16,524 nucleotides of DNA from positions 1-16,524 of the forward strand of contig CAJKBW010000069.1 of NCBI GenBank assembly GCA_905198295.1, written 5' to 3'. Source of the DNA: an uncultured Oscillospiraceae bacterium. Lineage in GTDB: Bacteria; Bacillota; Clostridia; Oscillospirales; Acutalibacteraceae. The translations under genes and the position numbers were made by a program. This document shows, piece by piece, positions 1 through 7,383 of the stretch (position 1 is the first letter of the stretch; every line of letters begins with the position of its first letter). The notes under the pieces were generated by a model. That model saw only the letters and a program-made list of their open reading frames with translations, was not told where the DNA came from and searched no databases.

Positions 1-489
1 GTCATAATCTTCCGGCAAAGATAACTGGTTTATTGCATAATCCGCGCTTTGCTTATCGTAACACACCCGCACTGCATTCTCGGAAGCCTCTACCGTAAAG
101 CTGCCAAAGCTTACGCTGTTATCAGCGGAATACATCGTTTTCAGCAAGCCGTCCGCATTGTAGTAATCCACGACGATCTCGCTGGAGTAGAAACTGTCGC
201 CGCCGGCCTCCACCGCCGCCGGCGCATAGGAATCAAAGACGGTACCGTTCACCTTATCCAGAACTGTAAAATGGGTCGTGGCAGCATCCAGAGTGAACCG
301 AAGCCTATCATTCTCCAGGCAAGCCTCGCCGCCACTGACCGGTGCGAAAGTGTCGGTATCCTCCATCGCAGAAGCCTTTAGCGAAGACGGCTCCAGCCGT
401 GCGCCGATATTTAACGCTACGACCAGAATCACCAGAGCCAGGATGGCAGCGATCACCGGTAGGATATACAGTTTTTTCTTTGTTCTCAT
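1..489 (-). CDS. DUF5696-like membrane-anchored protein, N-terminal part (gene runs off the window)
   Basis: The frame is open from an ATG at 487-489 to the window edge, giving 163 residues without a stop. The start reads MRTKKKLYIL followed by a hydrophobic stretch to about residue 28, which is a signal anchor or uncleaved signal peptide. A soluble domain follows, with segments such as ENDRLRFTLDAATTHFTVLD and GTVFDSY. These resemble the start of DUF5696 proteins, which usually sit directly after a YIP1-family gene in Firmicute carbohydrate loci, as here. The gap to the upstream stop is 13 nt, so the genes are probably cotranscribed; the ribosome binding site is weak (GGTGAAA). Function is unknown; location outside the membrane is inferred from the anchor. 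The family assignment comes from remembered pattern and context, not a search. Confidence 0.7.
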   Translation of the reverse strand, partial: MRTKKKLYILPVIAAILALVILVVALNIGARLEPSSLKASAMEDTDTFAPVSGGEACLENDRLRFTLDAATTHFTVLDKVNGTVFDSYAPAAVEAGGDSFYSSEIVVDYYNADGLLKTMYSADNSVSFGSFTVEASENAVRVCYDKQSADYAINQLSLPEDYD

Positions 490-502
490 AGCGTTTCACC
501 AC

Positions 503-2521
503 TTAATATGTTCTGTACGAAACTTCTGTGTATATGTCTCTGACAAAGGAGATCATATCCTGTCCGATATTAAAGCAAACCAGCGCCAGGAACATCATTA
601 GGCACATTCCCACCAGTGTCAGTACCCCCGTCAGGATTCCCTTGCCGAGAGAGTAATCGTGCGTGATTTGCATACCGAAGAAAATGAGTGCCAGCATCCA
701 GAACATGATAATGCTGTCAAAGGTATTGTAGATAAAAGCCTCGTTTCCGGACAGGCAATGGGACAACAGCAGCATGGGGATGGCTGTGATGATATACGGT
801 GCCAGTGCATACGCTGTGGCGATATAGATATCCTTGAACGAGCCCTCGCCGTCCATCAAGCTGGTAAAGCACCAGTTGGATACGATCCACATAGCCAGCG
901 GCAGCACCATCATCAGCAGGCCGTAGAGCACATTCAAATCCTCAAAACGCGCATGGGTGAAGCAATAGCCGCTCAGCTGATACCGTGCCCCATAAAGCAG
1001 CACAAACAGAGCAACTAAGATATTGGCCGCCCGCAGGCTGCCACGCTTTTCCCGTTTCAGATCCCAGAAGCCGTCAAAAGGATGGAACATTACATGGGTG
1101 GCATAGCGCAGTTCCCGTACCAGCTCATAGCGGTTAAGTCTTTCTGTCAGTCGGTGTTTTTTCCACAGCTTGCACAGTATGATAACCAGTGCTATTGCCA
1201 GAAACACTCCCAAAAACAACCATGTAAAGTTTTTGGAGATGAAGGATTTCCGTTCTTCTTCAAACGCCTTGTAATAGTAATCATAGCTGGGATCACCTTT
1301 CAGCTTTTCCAGTGCATCCTTGTACGCCTTAGCCTGGATATCTGACCTGGCCAGGCACTTGTAGGCGTAATTGTAGGAGGGGCACATCTCCAGCACCCTG
1401 TTCCAATTTTCTGCCGATTCATCATACTTACCGTTCAGCATTAGCGTAACGGCAGAATCGACCGCTTTGCCAAAGGCGGTTTCGGTAAATACCGTTAACA
1501 AATTATCTTTCTGATCCACCACAATCAGCGTACCGTCGCAGATACAAAAGGCGCCGTTGTGAACCAGCGCAATCAGGCCGTATAGAATAAACTCTTCCTC
1601 TGTGCGGGTAGTGGTGTGTGCATATAAATCCGGGTCGCAGCGGGAGGTATGGTACACAAAGGGGAGCGTGTTAGATAAATTCCGACCGTATTTGCAGATG
1701 AACGATTCCTCCAGATAACCGCCGTATAAATCGCCGCCGACATATTCGCATTGATCGGCAATCGCATCGGACGCGCCCCCCACCCAAAAGGAATCGGGTG
1801 CGCCTCCCACGTTCTGTTCGCAGGTACAGTCGGGATTCGCCGCCTTTACAGCCGCGATGGACAGGGCCGTGAATTCCGCCATCCAGACATAGCGCCGTCT
1901 GGCATATGCGACAAAATCGGGGTCGTCCCAATCCACAACGGTGGGCAGCTCCCGGCCGGTTTCCTTGTAATACCGCTCCTTGCAGGCGGCGCAGTGACAG
2001 ATTTCCGGCCATATCGGCATATCCAGAAATATCGAATCAAACCGATAACGGGTATTCATTTCGGTCAGGCACCATTTCACATTTTCACGGTATTCCGCAT
2101 TGTTTGGGCAGACGATGCCATAACGCCCCCGGCGGAAAATACTCTCATTTTTATAATCCTCATAATCGCGGGAGCATTTTCCTTCCGCATTCACCTGTCT
2201 CCAGGAGGGGTGATGCTCATATGCCCAATTGTCAAACACCTGTGAAAAATATCCCATAACAGCGATACCGTGCCGGTGAGCAAGCTCGGTCATCCGTCCA
2301 ACATAATCAAGGCCATGCAGCCCCTTATGAGTACGTCCGGTTTCCGACGGATAATGGGCAAGGCCGGTATGGGAAATACATTTGACGGTGATCATCTGCG
2401 TGCCCGTATCCAGCAGGGTTTGAAAAATTGCTTCGGGATCCAGTCCGGAAAAATACACCTCATTGGAATCGTCAATATGCATATCCAGAAAAAGGCGTCG
2501 ATAATTGTTCTCAGTCCACAC
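503..2521 (-). CDS. Chimeric ORF: GH29/GHL6-like TIM-barrel hydrolase fused in frame to the C-terminal half of a YIP1-family membrane protein
   Basis: The ORF has 672 codons from a GTG at 2519-2521, chosen because GGAGGA lies 7 nt upstream; the longer frame to 2908 only shadows the lipoprotein gene. Residues 1-329 are a hydrolase barrel like proteins annotated alpha-L-fucosidase or hypothetical glycosyl hydrolase 6: NNYRRLFLDMHIDD at the start, YFSQVFDNWAYEHHPSWR, FDSIFLDM with candidate catalytic D168, and HNGAFCICDG at 321-330. These proteins normally continue past that point. Instead, from about residue 331 the sequence is TLIVVDQKDNLLTVF, typical of the last NHL strand of a YIP1 protein, then a TPR-like helical stretch (350-430), a membrane helix (433-452) and a multi-spanning YIP1 domain (about 475-655). 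It is cotranscribed with the DUF5696 gene. Two genes have lost the segment between them, by real deletion or by assembly error. Hydrolase substrate is unproven; fucose fits the neighbours. Confidence 0.8.
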   Translation of the reverse strand: MWTENNYRRLFLDMHIDDSNEVYFSGLDPEAIFQTLLDTGTQMITVKCISHTGLAHYPSETGRTHKGLHGLDYVGRMTELAHRHGIAVMGYFSQVFDNWAYEHHPSWRQVNAEGKCSRDYEDYKNESIFRRGRYGIVCPNNAEYRENVKWCLTEMNTRYRFDSIFLDMPIWPEICHCAACKERYYKETGRELPTVVDWDDPDFVAYARRRYVWMAEFTALSIAAVKAANPDCTCEQNVGGAPDSFWVGGASDAIADQCEYVGGDLYGGYLEESFICKYGRNLSNTLPFVYHTSRCDPDLYAHTTTRTEEEFILYGLIALVHNGAFCICDGTLIVVDQKDNLLTVFTETAFGKAVDSAVTLMLNGKYDESAENWNRVLEMCPSYNYAYKCLARSDIQAKAYKDALEKLKGDPSYDYYYKAFEEERKSFISKNFTWLFLGVFLAIALVIILCKLWKKHRLTERLNRYELVRELRYATHVMFHPFDGFWDLKREKRGSLRAANILVALFVLLYGARYQLSGYCFTHARFEDLNVLYGLLMMVLPLAMWIVSNWCFTSLMDGEGSFKDIYIATAYALAPYIITAIPMLLLSHCLSGNEAFIYNTFDSIIMFWMLALIFFGMQITHDYSLGKGILTGVLTLVGMCLMMFLALVCFNIGQDMISFVRDIYTEVSYRTY
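1525..1545 (-). other. Breakpoint between hydrolase and YIP1 coding sequence
   Basis: Here the protein changes family within a few residues: GAFCICDG belongs to the hydrolase barrel, and LIVVDQKDN to the end of the NHL propeller of a YIP1 protein. The reading frame is kept. The C-terminal part of the hydrolase, the N-terminal signal and NHL propeller of the YIP1 protein, and anything between them are missing. The exact base cannot be fixed; GACGGTAC encodes the DGT that either parent could supply, so short homology at the join is possible. Confidence 0.65.
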
Positions 2522-2528
2522 AGGGATT

Positions 2529-2534
2529 TCCTCC
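2529..2534 (-). promoter_or_regulatory. Ribosome binding site that fixes the GTG start at 2521
   Basis: On the minus strand GGAGGA is followed by 7 nt and then GTG, after which the hydrolase N-terminus NNYRRLF begins. No ATG in this frame is similarly placed, so the GTG is the likely start. Confidence 0.75.
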
Positions 2535-2556
2535 GTTTTTTGCAGCGCAGCAGCTC

Positions 2557-2620
2557 CGGCCGCAGCGGCCGAATCCGCCCTTCGATATCCCGCACCGCCG
2601 CGCAGGCGGTGCGGGATATC
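2557..2620 (-). repeat. Two intercistronic inverted repeats (16-bp and 7-bp perfect stems)
   Basis: GATATCCCGCACCGCC at 2584-2599 and its exact reverse complement at 2605-2620 flank a 5-nt loop. Next to it, CGGCCGC at 2557-2563 and GCGGCCG at 2565-2571 form a second palindrome around one base. Both lie between the lipoprotein stop (2638) and the hydrolase ribosome binding site (2529). Neither is followed by a U-run on the minus strand, so they look like mRNA-stabilising or processing hairpins rather than a classic intrinsic terminator. A REP-like mobile palindrome is another possibility. Confidence 0.7.
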
Positions 2621-2637
2621 GGGGAGCGCAAGGATGG

Positions 2638-3477
2638 TTATTTTACAAGATACATGTCGTCCAGGCCGACGGTCAGCTGCTCGCTGTTGTTCAGATAAAA
2701 CCGGATACAAGTAATGGAATCCGGATAGCAGGTGCCGCCCTGCTCGGCCAAATCCTTCAGCGGGATCTCCAGCTCGTTCCAGCCATCCTTTAAAGGATAC
2801 TGAATATTGAATTCCCCCAGATGGAGCTCCTCCTCGTCCGGGTGGCCGGAGCTGGTGAATTCCAGCTGCCCGCCCGTTACGCTGGACGCCTTGCTGACAT
2901 ACAGCCACATGTGCAGCGTCCCGCTCTGCAAATAGGGCTCGATATTCAAATCCGCCGCCCAGTTTTCTATGACGATGTCTGATCGACCCGTTGCTTCAAA
3001 ATAGCCGTTTCCCTGCTTGGCGCCCGATCTTTTCACCGTAAGGGTATGGGATTTGGCGGGCGTCCAGCTCCCCAGATCCTCCCCATCGCAGATATAAAAT
3101 TTCCCGTCACTCTGCTTCCACTGCGCGGTGAAGGTCACATCGCCGGAAACCTTATAAAAATCCGCCGGCTGGTATACCTTTTCGCCGTCTGTCCAGCCAT
3201 CAAACACGTAGCCGTCCTTGACGAACGGATTCGCGGCGAGCGCTATTGTTTCGTCGGCCTGGACATCGTCCCGCTCCTTTGGGGCGGTCCCGATTGCTCC
3301 GTCTCCCCCATCGTATTTGACAGTAAAGCCGGCCGTCGCTCCCTGACTTGTATTGCTGGCATCGCCGGTCGACCCAACGGGACCGCCGGAGGTTGTTCCG
3401 GATTCACCGCAGGCAGTCAGGAACAAAAGCCCCGCTGCTAAAAGAATCGGCGCTAGCTTCTTTACCCCTTTTTTCAA
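2638..3477 (-). CDS. Lipoprotein with an InlB-type repeat and one copy of the locus-specific binding module
   Basis: This is 279 residues from a TTG start, supported by AAAGGAG 8 nt upstream. A signal peptide with lipobox LTAC puts the lipid on C23, so the protein should be anchored to the outer face of the membrane. A Gly/Ser/Thr-rich linker (about 24-48) leads to an InlB B-repeat/Listeria-Bacteroides type domain (about 50-121: FTVKYDGG, GYVFDGWTDG, VTFTAQWK). Residues about 126-279 form one module of the kind repeated six times in the upstream gene: GTLHMWLYV, DGWNELEIPL, SITCIRFYL and GLDDMYLVK. It lies 113 nt downstream of that gene's stop, on the same strand, so one transcript is likely. 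Glycan binding is inferred from the module's beta-rich pattern and context; no enzyme motif is visible. Confidence 0.85.
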   Translation of the reverse strand: MKKGVKKLAPILLAAGLLFLTACGESGTTSGGPVGSTGDASNTSQGATAGFTVKYDGGDGAIGTAPKERDDVQADETIALAANPFVKDGYVFDGWTDGEKVYQPADFYKVSGDVTFTAQWKQSDGKFYICDGEDLGSWTPAKSHTLTVKRSGAKQGNGYFEATGRSDIVIENWAADLNIEPYLQSGTLHMWLYVSKASSVTGGQLEFTSSGHPDEEELHLGEFNIQYPLKDGWNELEIPLKDLAEQGGTCYPDSITCIRFYLNNSEQLTVGLDDMYLVK

Positions 3478-3485
3478 AGTAAAAA

Positions 3486-3492
3486 CTCCTTT
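3486..3492 (-). promoter_or_regulatory. Ribosome binding site supporting the TTG start at 3477
   Basis: AAAGGAG on the minus strand, 8 nt before TTG, directly precedes the MKKGVKK signal-peptide start of the lipoprotein. Confidence 0.7.
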
Positions 3493-3512
3493 ATCTGTTT
3501 TTTGTCAATAGC

Positions 3513-3546
3513 GGGGCTGCAAAATGTAAAATTTTGCGGCATCCCC
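3513..3546 (-). repeat. Imperfect hairpin between the surface-protein and lipoprotein genes
   Basis: GCAAAAT (3519-3525) pairs with ATTTTGC (3531-3537), with an outer GGGG/CCCC pairing at 3513-3516 and 3543-3546 across a small internal loop. No U-run follows on the minus strand, so it is a weak candidate for attenuation or mRNA processing in the 113-nt gap. Confidence 0.35.
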
Positions 3547-3590
3547 GGAAGATCCATCTCGGTGTTTTCTCCCGCCGAACCGCATACGGC

Positions 3591-6500
3591 TCAGTCGGGC
3601 CGGGCACCGTTCTTTTTCTTTCCGCGCCGGCAGGCATACAGTACCGCAGCTGCTCCAACGGTCGCGGTCGGGATGGCCGCGCAGAGAGGCGACACGCCGG
3701 TATCCGGATTTTCTCCGGGCAGGCAGGCGTAGATATCGTCAATGCCGAGACATACCGCACCATATGTATAAATCCGGAAGAAATTGACCGCACGCAAATC
3801 GATCGTTCCGCCCTCGGCGGCCGCCTCGCTGAACGGCAGATACAGCTCATTCCAGCCGTCCTGCAGCTCCATTCCCGAAAGGCCCCAGTGGATTTCATCG
3901 ACGTCCGCCTGTCCAGCACTGGACAGTTCCAACGAGCCGTCGGTCAGCGCGACGGCATTTTCCAGCTTTAACCAGATGTGGAGATATCCCTCCTCGGCGT
4001 ACCGGCTGAGATCCAGCGTCTTATCATATTTGCGTGCCAGCATCAACGCGCCGAATGCGTTTACCTGTTCTGTTTCCAGATATCCGTTTTTGTCCGGAGC
4101 CCCGTCCGGGACGAATACAGCGCCGGTATCCAGATACCAGCCCTCCAGTGCATCAACATGGTCGATATATCGCTTCGCTCCAAAAACGGTGGGCTTCTGT
4201 ACATCCGGTTCCTTCTCTTCCACCGGCGGTTCGTTGCCCTCGCGACAAAAATACACGTCATCCAGTGCCAGCCGGGTTGTCACGCGGGCGTAAACCCGCA
4301 TATAGTCCAGCCGGGACAACTCGACGCTCCCGGCCGTTTCGGCGGCTGACAGGGGGAGATACACCTCGTTCCAGCCGTCCCCTGTCAAGTAAGCCCCCAC
4401 ATTTTCCCAAGTCTTCGCGCCGTCCGGGGAGCCGCTGCTGGAAATCTCCACCCGGAAATTTTCCAATGTTTCCCGGCTGTCCACATATACCCACATATGA
4501 AGATAGCCGTTCTCATAGCCGGAGAAGTCCTTCGCCTTGCTCAGCTTGTTCTGCAAAACACGGTGCTGGAAAATATCCTCCGCCGTGGTGCTGACGAAAT
4601 AGGTACCAACCGGCGCATTTTGTCTCTCCATAGTAGCCGCCGCCTCGTTGCAGTCCTTCCAGCCCGTGTTGGCGGCTTCGATTTTATCAAACCATTTCTG
4701 TGCGCCATATACCTTTTCAGCAGGCTTTTCTTCTACCGGCGGTTCGTTGCCCTCGCGGCAGAAATACACGTCGTCCAAGCCCAGAACGCTGCTTTCCAGG
4801 CCGTTGACATACGCCCGCATATACCGAATTTGGGCTAAGTCCACCGTCCCACGGTTCTTCGTCGTTTCTTCCATGGGCAGATACAATTCATTCCAGCCGT
4901 CTTCCGCTATGTAGTCACGGATATCCCAGCCGATGGCGTCCGTGACGGCGTCTCCGCTCGACAGCTCAATTCGAGCGTATTCTCCAACCTTCGCCGCGCT
5001 GTCCACGTACACCCAGGCATGCAGATATCCGGCCTCATAGCCTGTGAAATTCTTTGCTGTCTTCAGTGTATATTCCAGCGCATGGTTTCCCCAGGAATCC
5101 AGCGTATCGCTTTGGATATAATAGGTGCCGGCGGGCGCGTCGCTGCTTTTGACTGTGGCAGGCAGCAGCTCAGCTGGAGGCGGATCTCCTGCCGCGCCGG
5201 TTTGCTTCCAGGTCGTCCACGCCGTTGCGTCAGATTCGATTTTATCCAGCCATTTCTGCGCGCCGTATGTCTTTTGTACAGGCGGCTTCTCCTCCACCGG
5301 CGGCTCGTTGCCTTCCCGGCAGAAATACACGTCGTCCAGCCCCAGGACCGCACTCTCCTGACCGCTGACATACGCCCGCATATAGCTGATGGCAGCCAAA
5401 TCCACCGTACCTCGGCTTTGGGTTACAGCGGCCAGCGGTAGGTACAGCTCATTCCAACCGTCCTGGGTAATATACTCGATCAAATTCCAGCCAATGGCGT
5501 CGGTTACGATGTTGCCGCTGGACAATTCGATCCGGGGATAGATACCAATCTTGTCTGCACTGTCCACATATACCCAGACATGCAGGAAGCCGGACTCATA
5601 GCCTGTAAAATCCTTTGCCTCTTTCAGCGTATATTCCAGCGTATGGTTTCCCCAGGTATCCAGCGTAGCGCTTTGAATATAATAGGTGCCGGCGGGCGCT
5701 TCGCCGCTTTTGACCGTAGCGGACAGGATTTCGGCCGGGGGCGGATCTCCCGCCGCACCGGTCTGCTTCCAGGTCGTCCAGCCTGTGGTATCGGCTTCTA
5801 TTTCATCCAGCCGCTTTTCCGCCCCGTAACCCGCTTCGCCGCGCAGGCAGAAATATACATCGTCCAGTCCCAGGCTTGTCAGGCCGTTTGCGTAAATACG
5901 CAGGAAGCTGAGTTTGGAAAAATCCACCTCAGTATCGGCCTTTTTGATCGCCGCCTCTATGGGCAGATACAGTTCGTTCCAGCCGTTCTCCTGAACGTAG
6001 TCGGCCACGTTCCACGTCAGCGCATCCGCCGCGTTCACAACGTCGTCTGACAAATTGATCTGGCCGTTTAAGCCATCCTTCCGATCCACATAGACCCACA
6101 TATGCAGATAACCGTCCTGGGCATAAGCGGAAAAGTCTTTCGTCTGGTTTTCCCCCAGTATCTGCTGCAGCACGCAGTTGCCGAACGCATCCTTCGATCC
6201 GATCACCGCATACCGCTCGCCCGCGGGCGCCTTGCCAATGACCGTAGCGGACGCCTGATCGCAGGCATGCTCTACCCCTTGGACATTTTCCTGTCGAATT
6301 ACATAGGTTTTCCATGCGGTTTCGGCCGTCTCTATCGTGTCGACAGCGAGCGTATCCGTCTCCGCACCCTCCCTCTTTTTAGAGAGGTAGACGTTGTCCA
6401 GCCCCAGCGCGTTAATACCGGCCGCGTATACACGCATGTAGTTGATAGCCGACAGATCCACATTGCCTGTCGTGGTCATGGCGCTTAGAGGAAGTGAGAG

Positions 6501-6992
6501 CAAATTCCATCCGTTTTTCGTCAGGCTGCTCTTCAAATCCCAGGCGGTGTAAATGGTCCAGGCCTTTCCATCGCTCGACAGGTTGATCTGCCCGCCGGCG
6601 ACGGCCTCCTTATTGTCTACATACACCCACAGATTCAGATACCCGTCTGTGCCGTAGGAAGAGAGGTCAACCGCGTCTGAAAAGATCCGTTCCAACACCA
6701 GGCTGTTGTAGCTGTCCCGCGAGGTGGTCAGGATATACCGTTCCCCTGCCGGCGCCTTTCCGGCGACGACCGCACGCGGCTGGCTTTTGTCAAAACCCAC
6801 CCAGCCCGAACTGTCCGCTTCGATTTTGTCCCACCGCTTTTCACTGTTGTAGGCCAGCGTTCCGAAGCCTTCGTCCTCTGCGCGCACATCCAGCATGGGT
6901 AGCGCCGCCGTGGCGGAGGTCAGAAGGATTGCGGCAGCCGCCAGCGCCGCCAGCGCGCCTTTTGTGTGCTTTCCGATTTCGAATCTGTACAT
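3591..6992 (-). CDS. Large exported surface protein, six repeated beta-type modules and an NPDTG wall-sorting signal
   Basis: This is 1133 residues. The start at 6992 is preceded by AAGGAGGAA and begins the signal peptide MYRFEIGKHTKG, with probable cleavage after VRA near residue 38; the longer frame to 7094 has no such support. Six modules follow at about 50-203, 218-382, 389-559, 576-746, 762-916 and 937-1090. They share a start like YGAxKxxDxIE...GW, a core GYLHxWVYVD, DGWNELYLPL, an xYMRxY strand and the ending LGLDDVYFC. Linkers rich in Pro and Glu (GNEPPVEEK) separate modules 3 to 6. The C-terminus has NPDTG (1095-1099), a hydrophobic stretch and RRGKKK, the layout of a sortase substrate with an N-type rather than L-type first residue. 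Probable role: glycan binding at the cell wall (inferred). No catalytic motif is seen, and I do not recognise the module as a named CBM family. Confidence 0.87.
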   Translation of the reverse strand: MYRFEIGKHTKGALAALAAAAILLTSATAALPMLDVRAEDEGFGTLAYNSEKRWDKIEADSSGWVGFDKSQPRAVVAGKAPAGERYILTTSRDSYNSLVLERIFSDAVDLSSYGTDGYLNLWVYVDNKEAVAGGQINLSSDGKAWTIYTAWDLKSSLTKNGWNLLSLPLSAMTTTGNVDLSAINYMRVYAAGINALGLDNVYLSKKREGAETDTLAVDTIETAETAWKTYVIRQENVQGVEHACDQASATVIGKAPAGERYAVIGSKDAFGNCVLQQILGENQTKDFSAYAQDGYLHMWVYVDRKDGLNGQINLSDDVVNAADALTWNVADYVQENGWNELYLPIEAAIKKADTEVDFSKLSFLRIYANGLTSLGLDDVYFCLRGEAGYGAEKRLDEIEADTTGWTTWKQTGAAGDPPPAEILSATVKSGEAPAGTYYIQSATLDTWGNHTLEYTLKEAKDFTGYESGFLHVWVYVDSADKIGIYPRIELSSGNIVTDAIGWNLIEYITQDGWNELYLPLAAVTQSRGTVDLAAISYMRAYVSGQESAVLGLDDVYFCREGNEPPVEEKPPVQKTYGAQKWLDKIESDATAWTTWKQTGAAGDPPPAELLPATVKSSDAPAGTYYIQSDTLDSWGNHALEYTLKTAKNFTGYEAGYLHAWVYVDSAAKVGEYARIELSSGDAVTDAIGWDIRDYIAEDGWNELYLPMEETTKNRGTVDLAQIRYMRAYVNGLESSVLGLDDVYFCREGNEPPVEEKPAEKVYGAQKWFDKIEAANTGWKDCNEAAATMERQNAPVGTYFVSTTAEDIFQHRVLQNKLSKAKDFSGYENGYLHMWVYVDSRETLENFRVEISSSGSPDGAKTWENVGAYLTGDGWNEVYLPLSAAETAGSVELSRLDYMRVYARVTTRLALDDVYFCREGNEPPVEEKEPDVQKPTVFGAKRYIDHVDALEGWYLDTGAVFVPDGAPDKNGYLETEQVNAFGALMLARKYDKTLDLSRYAEEGYLHIWLKLENAVALTDGSLELSSAGQADVDEIHWGLSGMELQDGWNELYLPFSEAAAEGGTIDLRAVNFFRIYTYGAVCLGIDDIYACLPGENPDTGVSPLCAAIPTATVGAAAVLYACRRGKKKNGARPD
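3723..6845 (-). repeat. Six tandem module repeats within the surface-protein gene
   Basis: Approximate DNA spans, in coding order, are 6384-6845, 5847-6341, 5316-5828, 4755-5267, 4245-4709 and 3723-4184. Modules 1, 2, 5 and 6 are diverged; modules 3 and 4 are close to each other. Each module carries the same order of short motifs (WVYVD, GWNELYLPL, YMRxY, GLDDVYFC). Confidence 0.85.
4755..5828 (-). repeat. Near-identical pair of modules (3 and 4), recent tandem duplication
   Basis: The two roughly 510-bp units share long identical runs of protein, for example TTWKQTGAAGDPPPAE, APAGTYYIQS and VLGLDDVYFCREGNEPPVEE. The other modules do not share the GDPPPAE insert, which indicates a recent duplication or gene conversion limited to this pair. 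Confidence 0.8.
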
Positions 6993-7002
6993 AATCTCTA
7001 TT

Positions 7003-7008
7003 CCTCCT
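7003..7008 (-). promoter_or_regulatory. Ribosome binding site fixing the surface-protein start at 6992
   Basis: AGGAGG on the minus strand, within AAGGAGGAA, lies 10 nt before the ATG at 6990-6992. It rejects the upstream in-frame start at 7094. Confidence 0.75.
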
Positions 7009-7187
7009 TCAGAGCTTTGTGTGCTTTGCCCATACAACTCGTCCGTGTGACCCCTCCCCGCTGTCCGGCAATTAGCTAAAAGGGCACAGCCCATGCTTTT
7101 CGGCAGGGTAACGCGACTCTTATTATACTTTTTTCGGATTATCTGCCGCGGGGCAGTGGAGCAAGCATGGTCAAAAGCCCTTCAAAT

Positions 7188-7203
7188 CTATAATCGTTTA
7201 TAG
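7188..7203. promoter_or_regulatory. LacI-type operator, copy 1
   Basis: CTATAATCGTTTATAG is a 16-bp near-perfect palindrome (14 of 16 positions symmetric) centred on CG, the usual form of LacI-family operators. It lies about 28 bp downstream of the -10 box of the minus-strand promoter for the surface-protein gene, a good position for a roadblock or repressor. The 17-nt string TATAATCGTTTATAGTT recurs at 7365-7381. Assignment to the adjacent lacI product is inferred. Confidence 0.7.
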
Positions 7204-7230
7204 TTTTTGGACTGGCCTCCTTTCAGCTTT

Positions 7231-7259
7231 AGTATACTATCTGCCGGCAATAATGTCAA
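7231..7259 (-). promoter_or_regulatory. Strong sigma-A type promoter for the surface-protein transcript
   Basis: On the minus strand TTGACA (7254-7259) and TATACT (7231-7236) are separated by 17 nt, a near-consensus vegetative promoter. Transcription from about 7224 would run through operator copy 1 and a leader of about 230 nt to the ATG at 6992. No other comparable promoter lies between it and the gene; a lone TATAAT at 7122-7127 lacks a good -35. Confidence 0.75.
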
Positions 7260-7290
7260 CATTATTTATGAAATTCATTTGATATGGAAG

Positions 7291-7310
7291 AAAAAACCAC
7301 TCTCAAGTGG
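7291..7310 (-). terminator. Short intrinsic-terminator-like hairpin, minus strand
   Basis: CCACT and AGTGG flank a 4-nt loop and are followed on the minus strand by six T residues. The stem is only 5 bp. It may act as a second stop behind the lacI terminator, insulating the surface-protein promoter. Confidence 0.45.
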
Positions 7311-7330
7311 CGACATGCTAAAAAAATCCC

Positions 7331-7359
7331 TTGCATTTATCGCTACGTTTTGTTATAAT
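7331..7359 (+). promoter_or_regulatory. Strong plus-strand promoter facing into the 3' end of lacI
   Basis: TTGCAT (7331-7336) and TATAAT (7354-7359) are exactly 17 nt apart. The predicted start near 7366 falls in operator copy 2. No plus-strand gene follows until 8539, so a transcript would run antisense through lacI and could continue into the fucI operon. See findings. Confidence 0.6.
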
Positions 7360-7364
7360 AAAAA

Positions 7365-7379
7365 TATAATCGTTTATAG
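7365..7379. promoter_or_regulatory. LacI-type operator, copy 2
   Basis: TATAATCGTTTATAG is the same palindromic core as copy 1. It covers the predicted start site of the plus-strand promoter at 7331-7359, so bound repressor should block that promoter. Confidence 0.65.
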
Positions 7380-7383
7380 TTAA

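Noticed and set aside
2522..2908. N-terminal extension of the hydrolase frame to 2908
   Set aside because: It overlaps the lipoprotein gene in another frame, is Arg/Gly/Ala-rich shadow sequence, and ignores the well-placed GTG with GGAGGA at 2521.
3478..3515. TTGACA at about 3502-3507 on the minus strand as a promoter for the lipoprotein
   Set aside because: At 17 nt spacing the -10 would be TTTTTA-like and overlap the ribosome binding site to start-codon interval, leaving no room for a leader.
6993..7094. 34-residue N-terminal extension of the surface protein from 7094
   Set aside because: The extension has no signal-peptide character and no ribosome binding site, whereas AAGGAGGAA directly precedes the ATG at 6992, which starts a normal signal peptide.
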